From Caulobacter sp. (GTDB lineage: Bacteria; Pseudomonadota; Alphaproteobacteria; Caulobacterales; Caulobacteraceae), in contig JAIOXZ010000016.1 in NCBI GenBank assembly GCA_021741355.1, positions 22,699 through 86,698 of the forward strand: DNA of 64,000 nucleotides. The letters run 5' to 3'. A program made the translations under genes and the position numbers. The notes beneath the pieces were generated by a model. The model was not told the origin of the DNA, searched no databases, and worked only from the letters and a program-made list of their open reading frames with translations. How positions within the stretch are numbered: position 1 is the first letter of the stretch; each line of letters begins with the position of its first letter. Below, piece after piece: positions 44,001 through 51,608 of this stretch.

Positions 44001-44207
44001 TGGCAGGGCGCCGGCGCGGCCAGCCGCCAGACGATCGGCGTGACGATCTTCTTCGGCGCGATCTTCGCGACCCTGCTGACGGTGTTCGTGGTGCCGGTGT
44101 TCTACAACATGCTGGCGCGCTTCACGAAGTCGCCGGAATGGACGGCGCGGCAGATCGAGGCCTACGAACACGGCGGCGAGCCGGCCGCTTCCCCCCCGGC
44201 GCACTAG
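41061..44207 (+). CDS. RND multidrug efflux permease (second pair)
   Basis: A 1048-residue RND transporter, standard length for the AcrB/MexB type. The helix-four proton relay is intact: GLVVDDAIVVVENIQRRVDD. The second half has NGILIVEFANQLRDQGRSIR and the helix-ten region ends ITAAFGALPLMLW. A Gly-rich stretch (GGGGGGG) lies in the second periplasmic loop near residue 670. It is translationally coupled to the adaptor gene. No regulator gene lies beside the pair. Substrates unknown; the type favours drugs, dyes or fatty compounds. Confidence 0.95.
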   Translation: MLSDLSVKRPVFAAVAAIILCVVGLAAFLSISIRELPSVDPPVVSISTTYRGASAEIVEERITQVLERQVSGIQGIDRVNSSSRDGRSQINISFKLDTDLETAANDVRDAASRVVNQLPDQADPPQIAKADADSAPIIIINMTSTTLNPLQLADYADRFLVERLSTIPGVAAVRMAGPTYAMRIWLDADQMAARGVTVDDVEAALGSQNVELPAGALESTARDFTIRVKRGYESPKDFRGLPIKVAGQSAGSDAYVTRLGDIARVEEGAAEDRRVFRGNGVDQIGLVLTRQSQANDLAIAKAARKEVATINQSLPAGTSMIIAVDSSEFTAEAIHEVWITMGISIALVALVNLVFLGSWRAAIIPSIVAPICLLSTFIVLTPLGFSLNLLTLLALVLSVGLVVDDAIVVVENIQRRVDDGEPATVAATRGARQVFFAVIATTIVLISVFAPLMFLPGYIGRLFVELAVAIASAVAFSAFLALSLSPMLASKLLRPASGNGWLARRVDFAVDKVKASYRNSLDMLLGPRVVGFGALGLVAALAALAAVLFVTLPQELVPAEDRGRVDISISGPEGAGYDYTRKAAATVESQVRRYYEDGEASRYILSIPRFGATQFNTANSVVVMNDWGKRTKTSDQVADELNKSLSNITGVRAVASVRGAFQRGGGGGGGTNVDLVGLGNDYAEIARWLEPIRDAMQRNPGFSRPRLDYEPTAPRLSVEIDRERAAALGVTPQAVGRVLESMFGSRRVTTYVKGGQEYDVIVQTDLEKRRTIGDLNTLYVRTGSGALVPLSSVVTTRLRGDTPDRERTDRQRSVELTAQLSPGFTVADAVAFIQDEIRKNPSPSVTYTWGGQARDYLEASGAVGLAFGMALLLVFLVLAAQFESWIHPAVIMLTVPLAALGGLFGLLLTGQSINTYSQIGLIILIGIAAKNGILIVEFANQLRDQGRSIREAVIEAAVLRLRPIVMTSITAAFGALPLMLWQGAGAASRQTIGVTIFFGAIFATLLTVFVVPVFYNMLARFTKSPEWTARQIEAYEHGGEPAASPPAH

Positions 44208-44209
44208 AA

Positions 44210-45115
44210 TCAGGTCACCGTCGCCTTCGACCGTTCCACCGCCTTCTGGATTCCGTCGGCGATGGCGGCGAACAGGGGCGCGGGCACGTCGTGGCCCATG
44301 CCATCGATCACGATCAGCTCGGCGCCGGGAATGTTCTCGGCGGTGTCCTTGCCGCCGGCCAGGGGAACCAGCGGGTCGGCGGCGCCGTGGATGACCACGG
44401 TCGGCGCGGTGATGGTCGCCAGCTTCGGGCGGCGGTCCGGCGATGCGGCGGCGGCCGCGTATTGCCGTCCAAATCCAACGGGATAGTAGCTGCGGTTGAA
44501 GTCGGCGAGCGACCGCGCCCGGATGTCTTCCGCCGCCGCCGGATAGCCCGGCGAGCCCACCGCCCGGGCGCCCTTCACCGCGTGGTCGAGATAGCCTTCC
44601 AGGTCTACATGCGGGTCCGGGCCGCGGTTGTTCAGCACCGCGACGGCCTCCGGCGTCGGCGGGGGCAGGGTCCGGTTGCCGGTCGTCGACATGATCGACG
44701 TCAGGGACAGCACCCGGTCGGGATAATCCGCCGCGACCAGCTGCGAGACCATGCCGCCCAGCGAGGCCCCGACGATGTGGGCGCGGGCGACGCCCAGCGC
44801 GTCCAGCAGACCCACGGCATCCGCCGCCATGTCTGCCAGGGTGTAGGCGACGTCGGGCGTGCGGCCCTCCATCAGGGCGGTGATCACCGCCGGCAGGTCT
44901 GCCGGGCCGGCCGAGTCGATCTTGCTGGTCAGGCCCACGTCGCGGTTGTCGAAGCGGATCACCCGCAGGCCGCGTGACGACAGTTCGTCGAGGAAGCCCT
45001 GGGGCCATCGGGTCATCTGCGCGCCCAGGCCCATGATCAGCAGGACCGTCTCGCCGTCGGCCGGGCCGGTGATGTCGTATTCGATGGTCAGCCCGTTAGC
45101 CTGTGCCTGCGGCAT
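44210..45115 (-). CDS. Alpha/beta hydrolase
   Basis: A 301-residue alpha/beta-hydrolase fold protein. The nucleophile elbow is GASLGGMVSQ, with an HG-type oxyanion loop at LLIMGLGAQMTRW and the catalytic Asp and His in AADPLVPLAGG and DGMGHDVPAP. The conserved FDNRDVGLTSK segment is characteristic of the esterase/lipase subgroup with a cap domain. It has no signal peptide and is cytoplasmic. Convergent with the RND permease gene, two bases apart. The ester substrate is unknown. Confidence 0.9.
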   Translation of the reverse strand: MPQAQANGLTIEYDITGPADGETVLLIMGLGAQMTRWPQGFLDELSSRGLRVIRFDNRDVGLTSKIDSAGPADLPAVITALMEGRTPDVAYTLADMAADAVGLLDALGVARAHIVGASLGGMVSQLVAADYPDRVLSLTSIMSTTGNRTLPPPTPEAVAVLNNRGPDPHVDLEGYLDHAVKGARAVGSPGYPAAAEDIRARSLADFNRSYYPVGFGRQYAAAAASPDRRPKLATITAPTVVIHGAADPLVPLAGGKDTAENIPGAELIVIDGMGHDVPAPLFAAIADGIQKAVERSKATVT

Positions 45116-45245
45116 GCGCGTCCCCTGCGTCCTGTTGAAGGACTATCCAAGGCGGTTTGCCTCCGAATGTCGACATCTGGCGGTCCGGGCTGTGACGGCC
45201 TAGAACACCGTCCGAGGGCAGGGTTCGCCTGCAAATCGCTCCGGG

Positions 45246-47606
45246 ATGGACATGGACGACGCCAGTATCGCTGTTCGCGGCAAGGATATCGCGCTGTTGC
45301 GCCGTCTGGAGGAACGGGTTCTCTGGCTGGCCAGCTGGACGATCCACAATGCCAACCACCTGCGCGACAGCCGCGACGGGCTGAAGGTCGGCGGGCACCA
45401 GGCGTCCTGCGCCTCGATGACCACGCTGATGACGGCGCTCTATTTCAGCGCCCTGCGGCCGCAGGACCGGGTGGCGGTCAAGCCGCACGCCAGTCCCGTG
45501 TTCCACGCCATCCAGCACGTCTACGGCCGCCAGACCATCGACCAGTTGCAGCGGTTCCGCTCGCTGGGCGGGGCGCAGTCCTATCCCTCGCGGACCAAGG
45601 ACATCGACGACGTCGACTTCTCCACCGGCTCGGTCGGCCTCGGCGTAGCCATGACCGCGTTCGCCAGCCTGACGCAGGACTACCTCGCCGCGCGGGGGGC
45701 GGTGAAGCCGGACGCCATGGGCCGGATGATCAGCCTGCTGGGCGACGCCGAGCTGGACGAGGGCAACATCTACGAGGCCCTCATCGAGGCCTGCAAACAC
45801 GACGTCCGCAACACCTGGTGGATCGTCGACTACAACCGCCAGAGTCTCGACGCGACGACGTCCGACCGGATGTTCACCCGCTATGGCGAGATCTTCGAGG
45901 CCGCCGGCTGGACGGTCGAGACGCTGAAGTGGTCGAAGCGCCAGCAGCAGGCGTTCGCCAGACCGGGCGGCGCGGCGCTGCAGGCCTGGATCGAGAGCGC
46001 CCCCAATGACCTTTACGCGGCCCTGACCTATCAGGGCGGCGCGGCCTGGCGCGAGCGGCTGACGGCGGATCTCGCCGGCGACAAGGCGGCGCTGAAGCTG
46101 ATCGCGGGCGTGGACGACGCGGACCTCGCGCTGCTGATGACCGAGCTGGGCGGCCACTGCCTGGAGACGATCCTGGAGGCCTTCGCCAAGGCCGCCGAGG
46201 ACGACGCCCCGCGCTTCTTCATCGCCTACACGGTCAAGGGCTGGCGGCTGCCGTTCGCCGGTCACAAGGACAACCACTCGGGCCTGATGACCCCGACCCA
46301 GATCGCCGAGCTGCGCGGCCGGCTGGGGGTGAGGGAAGGGGAGGAGTGGGACGTCTGGTCCGGGCTCGCCGACAACGAGCTGAAGGCGATGAAACGGCTG
46401 GTCGAGACCGCCCCGTTCGCCGCCCGCAAGGACGGCCACAAGGCCGCGCCGCTGGTCGCCACGCCCTCCGCCGAAACCCTGCTGAAGGCGGTCGAGGGCG
46501 GCGGCGAGCAGTCGACCCAGGCGGCCTTCGGCAAGGTGATGTTCGAGATCGCCAAGGGAACCGACGAGTTCTCCGGCCGGGTGGTGACCACCTCGCCGGA
46601 CGTGACCGTCTCGACCAATCTCGGCGGCTTCGTGAACCGGCGCGGGGTGTTCCACCGCCGGGCCCACCAGGACGTATTCAAGAACCGCCGCATCCCCTCC
46701 GCCCAGGTCTGGGCCATGGGCGAGACCGGCCAGCACGTCGAGCTGGGCATCGCCGAGAACAACCTGTTCATCGTCCTGGCGGCGCTGGGCCTGTCGGGCC
46801 CGCTGTTCGGCGAGCGGCTGTTCCCCGTTGGCACCCTCTATGACCCGTTCATCGCCCGCGGGCTCGATGCCCTGAACTACGCCTGCTACCAGGACGCCCG
46901 CTTCCTGCTGGTGGCGACGCCGTCAGGCCTGACGCTCGGCCCGGAGGGCGGGGCCCACCAGTCGATCGGCACGCCGCTGATCGGCATGAGCCAGCCCGGC
47001 CTCGACAGCTATGAGCCGGCCTTCGCCGACGAGACGGCGGTGCTCATGGCCCATGCGTTCGAGCGCATCCAGGCGAGCGGCGGCGGCTCGACCTATCTGC
47101 GCCTCTCCACGCGGGTCATCGATCAGCCGGTGCGATCGGACGACGCCTGGCGGACCGGCTGCGTCGCGGGCGCCTACTGGATGAAGACGCCGGCGCCGGA
47201 CGCGCGGCTGGCGCTGGTCTACAGCGGTGCGATCGCGCCCGAGGCGCTCGCCGCCTTCGAACAGCTGCTGGAGGACGAGCCGGGCGCGGGTCTGCTGGCC
47301 GTAACCTCGCCCGACGTGCTGCACACCGACTGGACGGCCGCCGGCCGCGCGCGCTGGACCACCGGGGAGCAACGCGCGGCGACCATCGAGACCCTGCTGG
47401 AGGCGCTGTCGCCGTCGGCGGCGCTGGTCACGGTCATTGATGGCTCGCCGGCGGCGCTGTCGTGGATCGGATCGGTGCGCGGCCAGCGGGTGAGGGCGCT
47501 GGGCATGGAGACCTTCGGCCAGTCCGGCGATCTTCCTGACCTCTATGCGAAGTACCGGCTGGACGCGGACGCGATCCTGGATGCGTGCGCCGACCTGATG
47601 GTCTGA
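45246..47606 (+). CDS. AceE/transketolase-like thiamine diphosphate enzyme
   Basis: A 786-residue protein of the TPP-dependent transketolase/homodimeric pyruvate dehydrogenase E1 superfamily. The TPP motif reads GDAELDEGNIYEAL, then WIVDYNRQSLD, the same pattern as AceE. The central pyrimidine-binding part includes GETGQHVELGIAENNLFIVL. A C-terminal transketolase-C-like domain follows (from SGAIAPEALAAFEQLLEDE). It is shorter than E. coli AceE (887). No E2 or E3 gene is beside it. It may act on a keto acid or as a transketolase-like enzyme. Confidence 0.85.
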   Translation: MDMDDASIAVRGKDIALLRRLEERVLWLASWTIHNANHLRDSRDGLKVGGHQASCASMTTLMTALYFSALRPQDRVAVKPHASPVFHAIQHVYGRQTIDQLQRFRSLGGAQSYPSRTKDIDDVDFSTGSVGLGVAMTAFASLTQDYLAARGAVKPDAMGRMISLLGDAELDEGNIYEALIEACKHDVRNTWWIVDYNRQSLDATTSDRMFTRYGEIFEAAGWTVETLKWSKRQQQAFARPGGAALQAWIESAPNDLYAALTYQGGAAWRERLTADLAGDKAALKLIAGVDDADLALLMTELGGHCLETILEAFAKAAEDDAPRFFIAYTVKGWRLPFAGHKDNHSGLMTPTQIAELRGRLGVREGEEWDVWSGLADNELKAMKRLVETAPFAARKDGHKAAPLVATPSAETLLKAVEGGGEQSTQAAFGKVMFEIAKGTDEFSGRVVTTSPDVTVSTNLGGFVNRRGVFHRRAHQDVFKNRRIPSAQVWAMGETGQHVELGIAENNLFIVLAALGLSGPLFGERLFPVGTLYDPFIARGLDALNYACYQDARFLLVATPSGLTLGPEGGAHQSIGTPLIGMSQPGLDSYEPAFADETAVLMAHAFERIQASGGGSTYLRLSTRVIDQPVRSDDAWRTGCVAGAYWMKTPAPDARLALVYSGAIAPEALAAFEQLLEDEPGAGLLAVTSPDVLHTDWTAAGRARWTTGEQRAATIETLLEALSPSAALVTVIDGSPAALSWIGSVRGQRVRALGMETFGQSGDLPDLYAKYRLDADAILDACADLMV

Positions 47607-47611
47607 CGCCC

Positions 47612-47956
47612 TCAGATCACGTCCATGCGGACGATCAGTCCGTCCCGGAAGGCAAAGCGGTGGGTGAGGATCTCATCGGCCCAGAAGGTCCCTTGCGCGT
47701 CGCAGATATGGTGGTCGACCTTCACGGCGAGGCTGTCGTCGCCAACGGTGGTGAATTCGAGCGCCGTCGTCTCCGGGCGGATCAGGGCGAAGACGGCCTT
47801 CCAGTAGTCGCGAACCGCCGCCGGACCTGTGCGCCGTCCGCCATGGATGAGATCCTGCCAGTCGACGTCCGGATGAAGAAGCGTAGACGCGGCCTCGACG
47901 TCCTGTCGGTTCAGGGCGGCCCAAAGCGCGATGATTGTGGCCTCGCGATCGACCAT
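47612..47956 (-). CDS. NTF2-fold protein, tandem copy 1
   Basis: A 114-residue SnoaL/NTF2-fold protein: LWAALNRQDVEAASTLLHPD for the first helices, DVDWQDLIHGGRRTGPAAVRD for the pocket, and a strand pair ending HRFAFRDGLIVRMDVI. It resembles its neighbour at 48035 in length and in the layout NRxDxEAxxxLLHPxVxW, so the two arose by duplication. No catalytic function can be assigned from sequence. Confidence 0.85.
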   Translation of the reverse strand: MVDREATIIALWAALNRQDVEAASTLLHPDVDWQDLIHGGRRTGPAAVRDYWKAVFALIRPETTALEFTTVGDDSLAVKVDHHICDAQGTFWADEILTHRFAFRDGLIVRMDVI

Positions 47957-48034
47957 CGCGCGACATCCCGGTTCCGGAGGACAACGACCTTCGCTGTAGC
48001 CGTCGTGGGGCGAAACGCCAATCGCAATCGCGTG

Positions 48035-48379
48035 TCAGCCCCACTCCATGCCGATGATCAGTCCATCCTCGAACCGATAGGTGTTGGCGGCCATCTCTTC
48101 GGTGAACAGCTTGCCGTCCATCGTGCGCACAACGTAGGCGATATCGACCTTCACACGGCCGTCCGGCAGGGTCGCGAAGGCCAACGGCGTGGCCTCGTGA
48201 TCAATCGCTGAAAACTGTTCCCGCCACATCAGCCGCATGGCGTCGCGGCCTTGCAGCCGACCCTCGCCGAACAGGTTGGGCCAGCTGACCTCGGGGTGCA
48301 GTAAGGCGACGACCGCTTCGATGTCCTTGCGGTTGAAAGCCTCGTAAAGGCGCGTCAGAAGGGCTTCGGTGTCGCCCAT
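48035..48379 (-). CDS. NTF2-fold protein, tandem copy 2
   Basis: A 114-residue protein of the same fold and same length as the gene 78 bases downstream. It reads LYEAFNRKDIEAVVALLHPE, VSWPNLFGEGRLQGRDAMRL and ends TYRFEDGLIIGMEWG. It follows the cytochrome c lipoprotein gene, nine bases after that stop, so the three genes may form one unit. The pair has diverged most in the middle strands, suggesting different ligands. Confidence 0.85.
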   Translation of the reverse strand: MGDTEALLTRLYEAFNRKDIEAVVALLHPEVSWPNLFGEGRLQGRDAMRLMWREQFSAIDHEATPLAFATLPDGRVKVDIAYVVRTMDGKLFTEEMAANTYRFEDGLIIGMEWG

Positions 48380-48388
48380 CGACCCCCG

Positions 48389-48925
48389 TCAGTCATCGGA
48401 CTTGTCTGACGTCTCGACCATAAGATACGCGATCAGGTCCGTGCGGTCTTTAGGATCCTTGACGCCGACGAAGGTCATCCGGTTGCCCGGGATGTAGCCG
48501 CGCGGATCGGCCAGCCACTTGTCGAGGTGCGAGGGGTCCCAGGTGAAGCCGGCCGCCTTCACACCGTCCGAATAGTTGAACTTTTCGACAGACCCGGCGG
48601 CGCGCCCGAACAGGCCGTACAGGTTCGGGCCGGTCATGTTGGCGCCGCCCTCGACGATGGTGTGGCAGGAGCGGCAGAGGGCGAACTTGCGCTGGCCGTT
48701 CTCAAGGTCGGCGGTGTTGTAGGGCGCGGGCAGGGCGGCGAGGGCCTCGGCCTTGTCTTCGGCGTCGTCGTCATCGGCAACCGGCGTCGCGGCCGGGGCG
48801 GGCGCTGAAGCGGCGGCGGGCGCGGCCGCGCTGTCGCTGGCGGCGGGCGTTTCGGCGGCCTTGCCACAGGCCGTCAGCAGCGCCGCGGCGCTGACCATGA
48901 TCATGACTTTGAGTTCGCTACGCAT
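48389..48925 (-). CDS. Cytochrome c lipoprotein
   Basis: A 178-residue exported cytochrome c. The ATG at 48925 has GGGAGAAG eight bases upstream. The signal peptide MRSELKVMIMVSAAALLTAC carries a lipobox with Cys20. A long Ala/Pro/Asp-rich linker (to about residue 65) spaces the haem domain from the membrane. The haem site is CRSCHTIVEGG and the axial Met is in GNRMTFVGVKDPKDRTDLIA, as in mitochondrial-type class I cytochromes. It is likely an electron carrier tethered to the membrane. Two NTF2-fold genes follow. Confidence 0.92.
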   Translation of the reverse strand: MRSELKVMIMVSAAALLTACGKAAETPAASDSAAAPAAASAPAPAATPVADDDDAEDKAEALAALPAPYNTADLENGQRKFALCRSCHTIVEGGANMTGPNLYGLFGRAAGSVEKFNYSDGVKAAGFTWDPSHLDKWLADPRGYIPGNRMTFVGVKDPKDRTDLIAYLMVETSDKSDD

Positions 48926-49044
48926 CGCAACTTCTCCCGACTGACGCGGGCGCACGCTACGCCGCTTTTCCGGCGATGCAACGGCGGCGGCAGAAATTGA
49001 TTCAGGACAGTTCGCGACGCTGCCGAAAGGCCTCGAAAACGGCC

Positions 49045-49470
49045 TCAGTCCTCGCCGCCCGGCCGTCCGCGCATCGCCTTCACCGACCCGCGCCGCGTCT
49101 TGGCGTCGACCCGCTTCGCCCGGGCCGCCTTTGAGGGTCTGGTCTTCTTGCGCGGCGGCGGTGGCGGTTCGGCGGCCTTGCGGATCAGCTCGACCAGCCG
49201 CTCGATGGCGTCGGCCTTGTTTCGCTCCTGGGTGCGGAAGCGGCTGGCGGCGATCAGGATCACCCCGTCCAGCGTCAGGCGCGACCCGGCCAGCTTCTGC
49301 AGGCGCGTCGAGACGTCATTGGGCAGGGACGGCGAGCGCCGCGCGTCGAACCGCATCTGCACGGCGGTGGCCACCTTGTTGACGTTCTGGCCGCCTGGTC
49401 CGCCGGCGCGGATGAAGGCGAACTCCAGCTCGAAGTCGTCAAGGGCGATGGCGGGCGTGATCTCGATCAT
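49045..49470 (-). CDS. arfB: Alternative ribosome-rescue factor B
   Basis: A 141-residue release-factor-like peptidyl-tRNA hydrolase. The catalytic GGQ is in FIRAGGPGGQNVNKV near residue 25, and the C-terminal tail is strongly basic (KKTRPSKAARAKRVDAKTRR), which enters the mRNA channel of stalled ribosomes. No stop-codon recognition domain is present, as expected for ArfB. It overlaps the preceding DUF188 gene by four bases (ATGA). Stalled-ribosome rescue complements tmRNA. Confidence 0.95.
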   Translation of the reverse strand: MIEITPAIALDDFELEFAFIRAGGPGGQNVNKVATAVQMRFDARRSPSLPNDVSTRLQKLAGSRLTLDGVILIAASRFRTQERNKADAIERLVELIRKAAEPPPPPRKKTRPSKAARAKRVDAKTRRGSVKAMRGRPGGED

Positions 49471-49940
49471 CGCCGCATCCGCTTCGACTTCTGCACCGCC
49501 TCGTCGAGCGCCTGCAGGAAGCGCGAGCGGTCATTGCGGTCGAAGGGCCTGGGCCCGCCGGTGATCTCGCCGGTCGAGCGGATGTGCTCCATGATCGACC
49601 GCTGGGCCAGCGCCGAGCCGATCGAGTCGGCGGTGAACGGCTGGCCGTTGGGCTTGATCGCCGCGGCGCCGGCCTTCAGCACCCGGTCGGCCAGCGGAAT
49701 GTCGTTTGTCACCACCACATCGCCCGGGGCGGCGCGTTCGGCGATCCAGTCGTCGGCGATGTCCGGCCCGGCGTCCACGACGACCCGTTCGATCAGCGGC
49801 GACTGCGGGATCATCATGAAGCTGTTGGAGACGACGAAGGTCTTCAGGCCGTACCGCGCGGCCACCTTGTAGACCTCGTCCTTCACCGGACAGGCGTCGG
49901 CGTCGATATAGATCCGGATGGGGCTGGGCGGGGTGGTCAT
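49467..49940 (-). CDS. YaiI/YqxD (DUF188) family protein
   Basis: A 157-residue protein of the NYN/PIN-like DUF188 family. Conserved features are IRIYIDADACPVKDEVYKVA, VVDAGPDIADDWI and VVTNDIPLADRVLKAGA, placing clustered Asp residues as in PIN nucleases. The C-terminal GGPRPFDRNDRSRFLQALD is also typical. Metal-dependent RNA cleavage is possible but not shown for the family. It is the first gene of a two-gene unit with arfB. Confidence 0.9.
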   Translation of the reverse strand: MTTPPSPIRIYIDADACPVKDEVYKVAARYGLKTFVVSNSFMMIPQSPLIERVVVDAGPDIADDWIAERAAPGDVVVTNDIPLADRVLKAGAAAIKPNGQPFTADSIGSALAQRSIMEHIRSTGEITGGPRPFDRNDRSRFLQALDEAVQKSKRMRR

Positions 49941-50089
49941 GGGCCCCGCGTTTAGCGCCGGAACCCGAATCGGCCAACAATCGTTAACGCGAGGTCTATG
50001 AGCATTGGGGAGCTATTCACCATGCCGCTGTTCCTGAAGCGTTTCTTTGCCGACATCGACGCCCTCATCTGGAGGATGACCGCCGGGGC

Positions 50090-50971
50090 CTAGGCTCCAG
50101 CGGACACGCGCCGTAGCAGACGGCCCGTCATCGTCCCGATCTCGGCCACCGCTTCGCGCGCCGGGGCCGAGACGTGCGTCAGGTTGATGAACCCGTGGGG
50201 CAGGGCGGTGTAGTACCGCTCCTCGAAGTCGACATCCGCTGCCGCCAGGGCCTGCGCATAGGTCAGGGCGTCCGGCCGGCAGGGGTCCAGCGGCCCGCCC
50301 GCGACCAGCAGGGTCGGCGGCGCCTTCCCCGTCAGGGTCCCCAGCAATGACGGCGCCTCGGTGGTCGCCAGTTGCGCCCGAATGAACTGCACGGCCAGCC
50401 GCCCGACGATCCGGCCGTCCTGCAGCAGGGACGAGGCCCAGATATCGTCGTCCAGCGTCAGCAGCGGGTAGATCAGCACCTGCGCCGTCACCGCGCCGGG
50501 CGTTTCGGTATTGATCCGCGCGGTCGCCGCCACGGCCAGGTAGCCGCCGGCTGAATCGCCGCCCAGCGCCAGCGCATCGGCGCGCGCCCCGAACGTCTCC
50601 GCCCGCGCCGCGATCCAGCGGAACGCGGCCAGTGCGTCATCGAGCTGCGCCGGATAGGCCGCCTCGGGCGCCAGGCGATAGCGGCAGGCCAGCACCCGCA
50701 CCTTCGCCGCGTCGGCCAGCCGCACACAGAAGGCGTCATGGGTCTCGATGTCGCCCAGCACGAACCCGCCGCCATGGAAGAACACCAGCATCGGCCCCGG
50801 CGTCTCCGCGCCCTGCGGCACGTAGAGGCGGGCGGCGAGGGGGCCGGTCGCGCCCTCGACGGTGAAGTTGCGCAGCTCCGCCAGCAACGGCAGCGCCCGG
50901 TCGCGGCGCGACAGCATGAAGTCGACCGCCTTGCGGGCGCGGGCGACGCCTTTCAGGTTCTCCGCTGTCAT
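50090..50971 (-). CDS. Alpha/beta hydrolase of the HSL (hormone-sensitive lipase-like) type
   Basis: A 293-residue esterase. The family-IV oxyanion motif is FFHGGGFVLGDIETHD, the nucleophile elbow GGDSAGGYLA, and the catalytic Asp and His in GPLDPCRPDAL and LPHGFINLTHV. It has no signal peptide. Such enzymes hydrolyse short-chain esters. The gene follows a Sel1-like gene on the same strand with 19 bases between them, so they may be co-transcribed. Confidence 0.92.
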   Translation of the reverse strand: MTAENLKGVARARKAVDFMLSRRDRALPLLAELRNFTVEGATGPLAARLYVPQGAETPGPMLVFFHGGGFVLGDIETHDAFCVRLADAAKVRVLACRYRLAPEAAYPAQLDDALAAFRWIAARAETFGARADALALGGDSAGGYLAVAATARINTETPGAVTAQVLIYPLLTLDDDIWASSLLQDGRIVGRLAVQFIRAQLATTEAPSLLGTLTGKAPPTLLVAGGPLDPCRPDALTYAQALAAADVDFEERYYTALPHGFINLTHVSAPAREAVAEIGTMTGRLLRRVSAGA

Positions 50972-50990
50972 CCGGTCGGCGAGGGTGTCG

Positions 50991-51434
50991 CTAAGTCTGG
51001 CCAGGCGCGGGCTCCTTCACAAACGGCGGCGGCGGAACATCGCCAAGGGCCCACCAGGATCCGTCGCCGAGGGCGGCCGGCAAGGCGGCGAGGGCGTCGT
51101 CATTGCCCATGCGCGCGGCGATCTCAAGCCAGTGGATATACCAGCGCCTGCGGCCCGCCTGCCGTTGCCGCATCGCTAGGTTCCAGGCCGCGTCGCTGTA
51201 GCCCGCCGCGACGGCCCGCTTGAGCCAGTAGACCGCTTCCGCGGGCCGCGGCGTCGGGATCACGTCCTCGAGCAGGATCGCCAGGTTGTTCATCGCCAGG
51301 GGATAGCCGAGCTCGGCGGCCACGGTGTAGAGCGCCTCGGCCTCGGCCAGACGGCCCTCGTCCTGACGCTCCGCCGCCTCGGCGAACAGGCGGCAGGCCT
51401 CGATCTGGATGTCGGAGGACCGGGCGATATTCAA
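50991..51434 (-). CDS. Sel1-like repeat protein
   Basis: A 147-residue helical-repeat protein. Repeats include AEAEALYTVAAELGYPLAMN, NLAILLEDV and AVYWLKRAVAAGYSDAAWNL, typical of Sel1-like repeats that bind proteins. A longer frame begins inside tRNA-Thr, which is not credible; a TTG at 51434 with GGAGGG just upstream gives MNIARSSDIQIEACRLFAE. No signal peptide. The tail is Pro-rich. A scaffold role is possible; the partner is unknown. Confidence 0.75.
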   Translation of the reverse strand: MNIARSSDIQIEACRLFAEAAERQDEGRLAEAEALYTVAAELGYPLAMNNLAILLEDVIPTPRPAEAVYWLKRAVAAGYSDAAWNLAMRQRQAGRRRWYIHWLEIAARMGNDDALAALPAALGDGSWWALGDVPPPPFVKEPAPGQT

Positions 51435-51454
51435 AGGGCCCTCCGGATGGGGCG

Positions 51455-51530
51455 TGGTGCCGGCTACAGGAATCGAACCCGTGACCTTCGGTTTACAAAA
51501 CCGCTGCTCTACCATCTGAGCTAAGCCGGC
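51455..51530 (-). tRNA. tRNA-Thr (TGT)
   Basis: A 76-base tRNA on the minus strand with encoded CCA. The acceptor is GCCGGCT with AGCCGGC, the D-arm is AGCTCAGATGGTAGAGC, the anticodon loop TTTGTAA gives TGT, and the T-arm has GGTTCGATTCC. Confidence 0.97.
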
Positions 51531-51608
51531 CCAACGACAGTCCGGTCATCCGGCCGCCGAGCGCCCTTCCTCTGACAGAAGGGGCGCCGGGTCAACCGGC
51601 GCGCGGGC

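Noticed and set aside
50022..50093. A 23-codon ORF MPLFLKRFFADIDALIWRMT with GGGGAG nine bases before its ATG
   Set aside because: Too short to support as a gene; it overlaps the 3' end of the convergent esterase gene and has no recognisable family.
51435..51515. N-terminal extension of the Sel1-like protein through the tRNA-Thr gene
   Set aside because: The residues read MVEQRFCKPKVTGSIPVAG, the usual false translation of a tRNA.
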